From NCBI RefSeq assembly GCF_000143415.4, contig NW_003314275.1, forward strand, positions 1,061,980-1,125,979: a stretch of 64,000 nt of DNA, in the 5' to 3' direction. The DNA is from Selaginella moellendorffii. Lineage: Eukaryota; Streptophyta; Lycopodiopsida; Selaginellales; Selaginellaceae. The notes beneath the pieces were generated by a model that searched no databases, was not told where the DNA came from, and was given only the letters and a program-made list of their open reading frames with translations. The translations under genes were made by a program, and so were the position numbers. Below are positions 58,234 to 64,000 of the stretch, piece after piece. The stretch's first letter is position 1, and each line of letters begins with the position of its first letter.

Positions 58234-58820
58234 CGGCCATTGATTGAACGTTTTTAACCTGGGACGTACAGTGGCTCCCTAACCTAAGTTAATGTTCACA
58301 ATACTTAACTTATCAAGACTTTTTTTTAAAGGCCTGAACAGTTTTAAATTAGTCAAGGTACAAATTATTTAAGCTATTTGTAAATAAGTCATGCTAGATC
58401 AACAAATATAGAGACATTGTAGTCCATAAGTTTACTATGGAATATAAGAAATCAATAATCAATGGCTCATGAGATCATCAAAACAATCTGTTAGTCTTAT
58501 GCTTGTTGGTGGGCACTATGAAACCTTGTAAATAGTTAATGAATGAATAATACTCTAAAATGTAAATATCTTAATACTCTAAACTTATGGATGAGCAGCA
58601 CATGCTCATTCATTAAATTGACAAGTTCGAGGTTTTATTTGCCTAGCTAGTAAAACAATAACATTATGCTCAATGTTGACCAATTGGGGGTGGGTAAATC
58701 ACCATAGACCATATCGAATGACCCACCCCCAATCAGATAATTGCAATGACCCACCTGCAATTGTAGGGATTTTCAAAATTAAAATATATATTTACAATTT
58801 TGATTATATTTTAATCATCT
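58234..58820. other. AT-rich spacer without a gene
   Basis: No frame of note. It contains a perfect 13-bp inverted repeat (58683-58695 and 58721-58733) and leads into the repeat desert. Confidence 0.5.
58683..58733. repeat. Inverted repeat ATTGGGGGTGGGT with 25-bp loop
   Basis: Left arm 58683-58695, right arm 58721-58733, perfect over 13 bp. GACCCACCTGCAATTG follows as a weaker third copy. Confidence 0.7.
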
Positions 58821-61696
58821 TGTGAGGTCCAATTGTATAGCTACAATGTTGTATACTAATATTACCATAGTAAAATCTTGATGACTATCAAATTGATTTC
58901 AATTCAGACCACTCACTCTTATATATAAACTAAGGTTTTTGGGTTAATTTATATACATATTTTTGTATTCCATTTTCTTGAGGAGGGACTTGGATTTGGG
59001 ATTTTGGTTTAAACTTAGCTTTTACATTGTCTAGATGTCCCTTTCTTTATAGTTTTTTCAATTTCTTTTCTTTTTTTTTTCCTTTTCATTTATCTTTCTG
59101 GCAAAGCAACAATATCCCCCTTATTTGATTCTAGAGTAGCAATTGGTGCATTTGCTTAATGTTATATAGTTGCAATTGAACAATTAAATTCAATTGATGG
59201 TAACATTCACGGCCTGTGATATAGCTCCTCCTACTCTTGTTTTCAATCCTTGTGTCCGGTTGGAGTTTTTCATAGAAGTTTTAGGGATGATGCTGCAATA
59301 GTACAATAGTTTGAGTGCAACCATTTGTAAGGACTGGAGCATTCTCCCGGACGTCTTTAAATGCATATTTAGATATGTTGACGATTATGATAATGCCTTC
59401 CAACAATTGCATTGTCTTTGTCAAGGGCCATTTGAGTCTGTGATATAATTTGGTGTTCGTTTCCAAAACCTCTTGCTTTGTACAGAGTTAAATATGTCAT
59501 AGTGGATCAGTATGGGAATGTTGTGGCCAACACTTCATCAAGATCTTGTAAAATTTATGCATGCATTTAATCTAGCCACCTTTGACGATGCTTAGCATAA
59601 CATTATAAAATGTCACCTCTTCCACTTCTTGTTACACATCCTTTAACTCCTCTTCTTGTAGGAGATGTGTGAAATAAAGCACCAAAGTGGAGCTAAAAGT
59701 GTGCCACATAGTAATGGTCAAAATAGAAGTCCAATGAGCATAACACACTTGGACCAAAAGCTCTAACTCTGAAAGTCAAGAGCAAGAGTGGAACTCCAAA
59801 CGAAGTATTCGAGGAATGAACACAAAATGATTGATAAATAAGTCTTTAAGAAGGATTAACATATGGCAAGTGTCATAACACATAAAAGTGTCGAGACAGA
59901 GTCTGACATAGAGTTCGAGATGAAGTCCAAGATAGAGTCTGGGGTAACTTGGTGAAGTATTCAAGAGCTAGCTCTAATTCCCCTGAGAGATCAAATGGTC
60001 GATGTTTCTAATCTATGGAGGGGTGGCACTACTTACTTGGATACCTAGCGTGGCTCAACCGAACCTTATTTTAGCTACATGGCTAGGGCATCTAAGGGCA
60101 GAAGGTGGGGAGAGTACTTATAAAGCTTGCATAGGGCCATAGTATTTTGAAATATCATCCCAAAGTTTCAGACTGTGAAAAGGAAAATGATTAGTCTTTT
60201 TATGTAGTGACCAAAGGCATGGTCACGTGGTGAGAAAGTCCCAAAGGTTAGTGGGACTTAGTGGTCGGACCTTCAAGCCTTGACTCAATGGCGGTGTTAG
60301 TGAGCACTGCCATGAATGAATGGGATTTAGTGGGGGACCGAATAAGGGATATTGAAGAACAATATTCCCTATGTCTCTAAACATCCTAAAGGTGCTAATG
60401 TGTGCTCAAAGGATGACCATTCATAAATAGATGGCCTAATCTATAGGAGATAGTTTGTGTCTGTAGTATGGGTGGTCTTGGACTAGCGTAACAAATTGAT
60501 ATATCAATGGTACCTTTAAATGTCTATGTTGGTATTGAACATGTGAAGCACTTGGACCAAGTGCAAAGACTGAGTGGCATAAATGCCATTCACAAGGCTA
60601 ATGTGTCCCCAAGTTAAAAATAGAATTTATGAAGGTTGTGAGTGAGACCACTTTAATTTGTTAAAGGTGTGGTTAAGTGGCTAAAGTAGAATGGAAAATA
60701 TAATCACTTACAAGATAGTCATGTTTCAATGGAGGTTAATGATGTTGCTGCCCGAGTTCAAAGACAATAGTGAGGATATAGTCATGGTTGTGATGTCCGC
60801 TATTGGGAGTGTAATGAAGTTGGTCACACTTATCAACATTGTCGGCATTTTTCAGATTGGTGACTTCCATTTCTTAGGTAGAGACCTTGGCGTCAATAAC
60901 GTCCTTTTTGTGTTGCTGTAATAGAAGGTCTGAACATCGAGATGCTTCCGGGAAATGAGGAGTCGCAGTTGTAGCAGAGAGTCCTTGTGTAAATAAGTTA
61001 GTGACCCTCCATTTTTCTTTCAAGAGTATCATTAAGGGTTCACTTGGCACCAATTCATTTAGTGTTTACTTTCCAAACTCAGTTTTATAATAAGAAGTAT
61101 TCTATTATTCTTTCTATGTTAGTTGATACAAACTCAAGTTTATCTTCTATTGCTTAACTTGTTGCCACATGTTGCTATCTACATTTGAGTTATGCAGCAA
61201 AGCTAGTTTTCATTCTTTATAACAATAGTCATACACACATATGTGCACGGGATGAAGTGGACCTAATTGTGTGTGTGGGTGATCTCTAGCTTGAGTTGCA
61301 ATCATTATGAGTGATGCCAAGTTAAGCTTTTGACTTCATCCTTAGTATAAATTGGTTGCAACGCAATCATGCCAAGTATGACTTTGAAATTTCTCCCTTT
61401 TATCTCATATTTCTTTATATTTCTTCCATTTTTCTCATTTTTATTCCTCTTCATCTCTTTGCTTTTACCTTTATTTCCATCATTTTTATTTCTTTATTAC
61501 TTCCTCCTATATTTACATTTTTTTCCTCTATTCCCTCTTTTGATCCCTCCAATGGTTTTTATGTTGCAGTAGTTGATTGGCTCATGAAAGAGTATGTCGA
61601 TCTCTTTGAATTTGATTTATCTTCTGGGGCCAAGATTGCAATATATCATCCTATTCCAACTAGAGATGCTTGTCAAATCAAGGAAACGAAAGCTAT
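58821..61696 (+). mobile_element. Second copy of the short-LTR Ty3/gypsy family, decayed
   Basis: A 5' LTR from 58821 (TGTGAGGTCC, TATATAAACTAAGG) lacks its 3' end and primer site. Internal sequence parallels 16760-18420: gag pieces (59100-59660), zinc-knuckle region (60720-60920), protease region (61080-61160) and the start of RT (HPIPTRDAC at about 61650). Stops are frequent. It breaks off at about 61696, where sequence of another gypsy family begins. Confidence 0.7.
59668..60712 (+). mobile_element. Solo LTR of the minisatellite family, shortened (1045 bp), TSD AGATG/AGATA
   Basis: It starts TGTGAAATA (from TGTGAGACA) and ends ATCACTTACA. The flanks AGATG (59663-59667) and AGATA (60713-60717) differ by one base. 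The minisatellite is reduced to a few units (59895-59940). It is inserted in gag of the gypsy copy. Confidence 0.75.
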
Positions 61697-61719
61697 TTAA
61701 GAATATGTGAATGCATTCA

Positions 61720-62000
61720 TGTAACGCATGTGATCATGGGATGAAATTTGGATATACTGTCATCGTGGATCTTTGGAACCTTGGGGGATAAATGGGGATA
61801 AAATAGCCACTAAGGGCTCTCTCATTAAGCAATTGCCCCTTTTCTAGTTGGCTTAAGGGGAGAGAGGGTGAGTGTAACACATGTGATCATGGGATGAAAT
61901 TTAGATATACTGTCACCGTGGATCTTTAGAACCTTAGGGGATAAAATAGTTACTAAGGGCTCTCTCATGGCTTACGGGGAGAGAGATAAGGTGCGTTACA
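61720..62000. mobile_element. Two short LTRs in tandem, no internal region, TSD ATTCA
   Basis: The first unit runs from 61720 (TGTAACGCATGTG) to about 61878, the second from 61873 (TGTAACACATGTG) to 62000 (GTGCGTTACA). The outer ends TGTAACGC and GCGTTACA are perfect inverted repeats of 8 bp. Perfect ATTCA repeats flank the pair (61715-61719, 62001-62005). A GGGGATAAAATAG box may be a TATA. A single-unit copy is at 12328-12478. Confidence 0.75.
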
Positions 62001-64000
62001 ATTCATGGCAAAGAGGATCTTTGTCACAAATATATGGGTAACATGGATGCATTCCATGCCTTCATATCAGGCTTCCAAACCTAGGCTTGAGGCAAGGTGA
62101 TGTGTTGGAACCCGACCAACTATAAGGAAGTATTAGATGTAACTATCAAAGTGCATTTCAATGATAACCTATGAAAGGGGAACACAATGGAGTTGGTGCC
62201 CACATTTAGCAAAAAAGCCAAACCAAAGGGGATATATGGCAAAGGGAAATTCAAAAAGAATTTCTCTAAAATGAGTTTTTAAGGTTTCGAAATGGTAGAT
62301 CCAATGGTCAATAAGCAAGTGGGGGAGTCAAGTGAAAAGGGACAAATTGACTGATAAAAAGGTTAAGCTTGCTAGTAGCATAGGAAACAATATATACTTT
62401 AACTGTGGTGAAGCAAGATATTTTTCAAGGGAATGCCTCTACATGAAGAAGGCCAAAGTCAATATGGCCATTAAGTCAAGTGAAATCTAAATTGAGGTAT
62501 GTGATCTAGTCTCTAACTCAAAGTTACTCATTACACGAGCAACTTTGGTAGGGAATCATTCGCGACATCTACTAGCCTTTTTAGGGAAGTTCGAAGGTAG
62601 CTTTGTTAAGATCCTTATTAACACGAGTGTTTTAAATAATTTTGTGGTTGCAGACATAGTCCGGTAAGTCAGACTAATGGTGTAATGGTTGGGTGAACCA
62701 AGGACTATAGAGTTTGTTCAAGGTAGCTAAAACACCGATGAGGTACTTCAACAAACAAGAGTCAAAGTAGAGATATAGAAAATAGACATGGATGTAAGCT
62801 CCTGAATTTGGACTTCCCAAGAGGTTACCCAACCCAATACTATTCAAACCCTAAAACGCTTAACCCCAATTATCCCAAGACCCTTAATTGATTGGAAAAG
62901 GGGGTGCATTCTTATTCATGGGCCCTTTCCCTGTATATTTGAACAGGGACTGTTTCTCAAGTCATTTTCTTTAGTTGCTTACAATCCACCACGCTTCCTT
63001 GCAAGTTCACGCCCTTGTGAATGGAAGTTGAGAGCCGCAACTCTCCTGAGAGCCCCGCTCTCTTGACACCTTACCCCTCGGGTCGCTCTTTCCCTGTATA
63101 TTTGAACCCCATGGACTGTTTCTCAAGTCATTTTCTTTGGTTACTTACAATCCACCACGCTTCCTTGCAAGTTCACGCCCTTGTGAATGGAAGTTGAGAG
63201 CCACAACTCTCCTGAGAGCCCCGCTCTCTTGACACCTTACCCCTCGGGTCGAGCCCAGCGGGAGTAAACTGGACCAGCCAAATGTCAATCAACATGTGAT
63301 GTGATTCCCCTAGCCAACGAACAGAGTCAGACCTAAGACCTCTCTGATACCAAATGTAAGCTCCTGAATTTGGACTTCTCGAGAGGTCACCCAACCCTGT
63401 ACTATTCAAACCTTAGGACGTTTAACCTCAATTATCCCAAGACCCTTAACCGATTGGAAAAGGGGGTGCACTCTTATTCATGGGCCCTTCCTTCTATATT
63501 TGAACCCCATGGACCGTCTCTCAAATCGTTCTCTTTGGTTACTTACAATGGATTTCACCATGTTGGATATGGCGGGATTTGACGTGATCTTCAAGATGGA
63601 TTGGTCCAATTGGTTTGTGGTACCCCTATATGGACAAAGTAGGAAACTTGTGGTACTAGTAAATGCCTGAGGAGAATAATTCAAAGTGCAAGCCTAGGAT
63701 TTAAAGGTAGGGCAAAGTAAGGCAAAAAACTCCTGCTTGAACCTAATATCCACAAGAGGACAACTCACTAAAGGAACTAAGGCAACATTTTTGTGCTTAC
63801 TCTCAGTGAGGAGTGACAGAAAGATGGGAACAAAGGAAATACATTTAGTGATCTGGCAAGTGTTAGACCAATTTCGAGATACCATGTTAGAGGAGTTACT
63901 TGCGAGGTTACCCCTCGCATGACCAATTGAACATAAGATCAAGTTTGTTGAGGGTGCTAAAGTGGTGGTTCGTCCCCCCTATTGGTTGAATGGAAAGGAA
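62001..64000 (+). mobile_element. Another Ty3/gypsy family: decayed gag, protease and start of RT
   Basis: After gag-like sequence (62001-62280) comes a degenerate zinc knuckle (YFNCGEARYFSRECLY, one Cys lost) at about 62395-62445. Then follow a protease core with an altered active site (VKILINTSVLNNF, where DTG is expected) and GFDVIFKMDW at about 63570-63600. The region ends with the start of RT (EHKIKFVEGAKVVVRPPYW) at the window edge. It is interrupted by the TRIM at 62793-63547. Confidence 0.65.
62793..63547 (-). mobile_element. TRIM-like miniature LTR retrotransposon (755 bp), TSD ATGGA
   Basis: Two LTRs of 191 and 193 bp (62793-62983 and 63355-63547) start TGTAAGCTCC and end CTTACA on the plus strand. 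The minus strand reads TTTGGTATCAGAGA (63341-63354) next to the right LTR, a near-perfect tRNA-iMet primer site, so transcription is leftward. The internal region is only 371 bp and noncoding. It contains a tandem duplication of about 163 bp (62925-63085 and 63088-63251) that includes the inner edge of the LTR. Perfect ATGGA repeats flank the element (62788-62792, 63548-63552). Confidence 0.88.

Noticed and set aside
61356-61700. 114-codon open frame in the right desert
   Set aside because: It is the AT-drifted protease-RT linker of the gypsy copy, matching 18090-18420, not a separate gene.

Overview
This window is nuclear DNA of a land plant. The lycophyte Selaginella moellendorffii is my best guess, by inference and without a database search. 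The reasons are very compact genes with short GT-AG introns, intergenic gaps of 64-350 bp in the gene island, GC-rich exons, many PPR-gene relics, a group IId WRKY gene, a plant-type AP-5 zeta gene and clan-71 P450s, all set between heavily decayed LTR retrotransposons. It has an island layout: a retrotransposon desert at 1-23160, a gene-rich island at 23600-58240, and a second desert at 58250-64000.

Left desert (1-23160). At least six copies, whole or partial, belong to one LTR-retrotransposon family. Its LTRs are about 1.5 kb, begin TGTGAGAC and end CGCTTACA, and carry 6-, 11- and 12-bp minisatellites. The internal region has a tRNA-iMet-type primer-binding site but no recognisable gag or pol, so the family looks non-autonomous (LARD-like). 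Two copies stand head to head around the 100-bp assembly gap. Further right lie a solo LTR with target-site duplication GGTCC and a nearly complete but inactive Ty3/gypsy element (16370-22747) that has itself received a solo LTR. Other short solo LTRs have perfect 5-bp target-site duplications.

Gene island (23600-58240). A unit made of a PPR fragment, a small unknown gene and a papain-like cysteine protease occurs as three main repeats, plus one extra protease copy at 28345. Only the first protease (25391-26590) is intact. The second and third units belong to a recent tandem segmental duplication (about 29620-34773 and 35519-40303). Each copy also carries a head-to-head pair, a CYP77-like P450 and a TPR protein, whose start codons are 64 bp apart. 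In copy 1 the TPR gene is broken by a frameshift and a PIF/Harbinger transposase relic. Copy 2 keeps an intact 954-aa TPR gene. Single-copy genes follow: a membrane-anchored coiled-coil protein, AP-5 subunit zeta, a UBE2E-like E2 whose catalytic cysteine is replaced by phenylalanine, a long kelch protein and a group IId WRKY factor with three W-boxes upstream. The island ends with PPR debris and a frameshifted Crinkler/RHS-type NTPase gene.

Right desert (58250-64000). A second copy of the first gypsy family holds another minisatellite solo LTR. It is followed by a tandem pair of short LTRs flanked by ATTCA and by decayed gag/protease/RT of another gypsy family. That last element is interrupted by a 755-bp TRIM element with perfect ATGGA target-site duplications.

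Functionally, the intact genes look like ordinary cellular genes: vesicle sorting, ubiquitin pathway, transcription, and secreted or vacuolar proteolysis. The most unusual points are the small unknown gene family with a duplicated 57-nt exon, the catalytically dead-looking E2, and the layered nest of short non-autonomous LTR elements.
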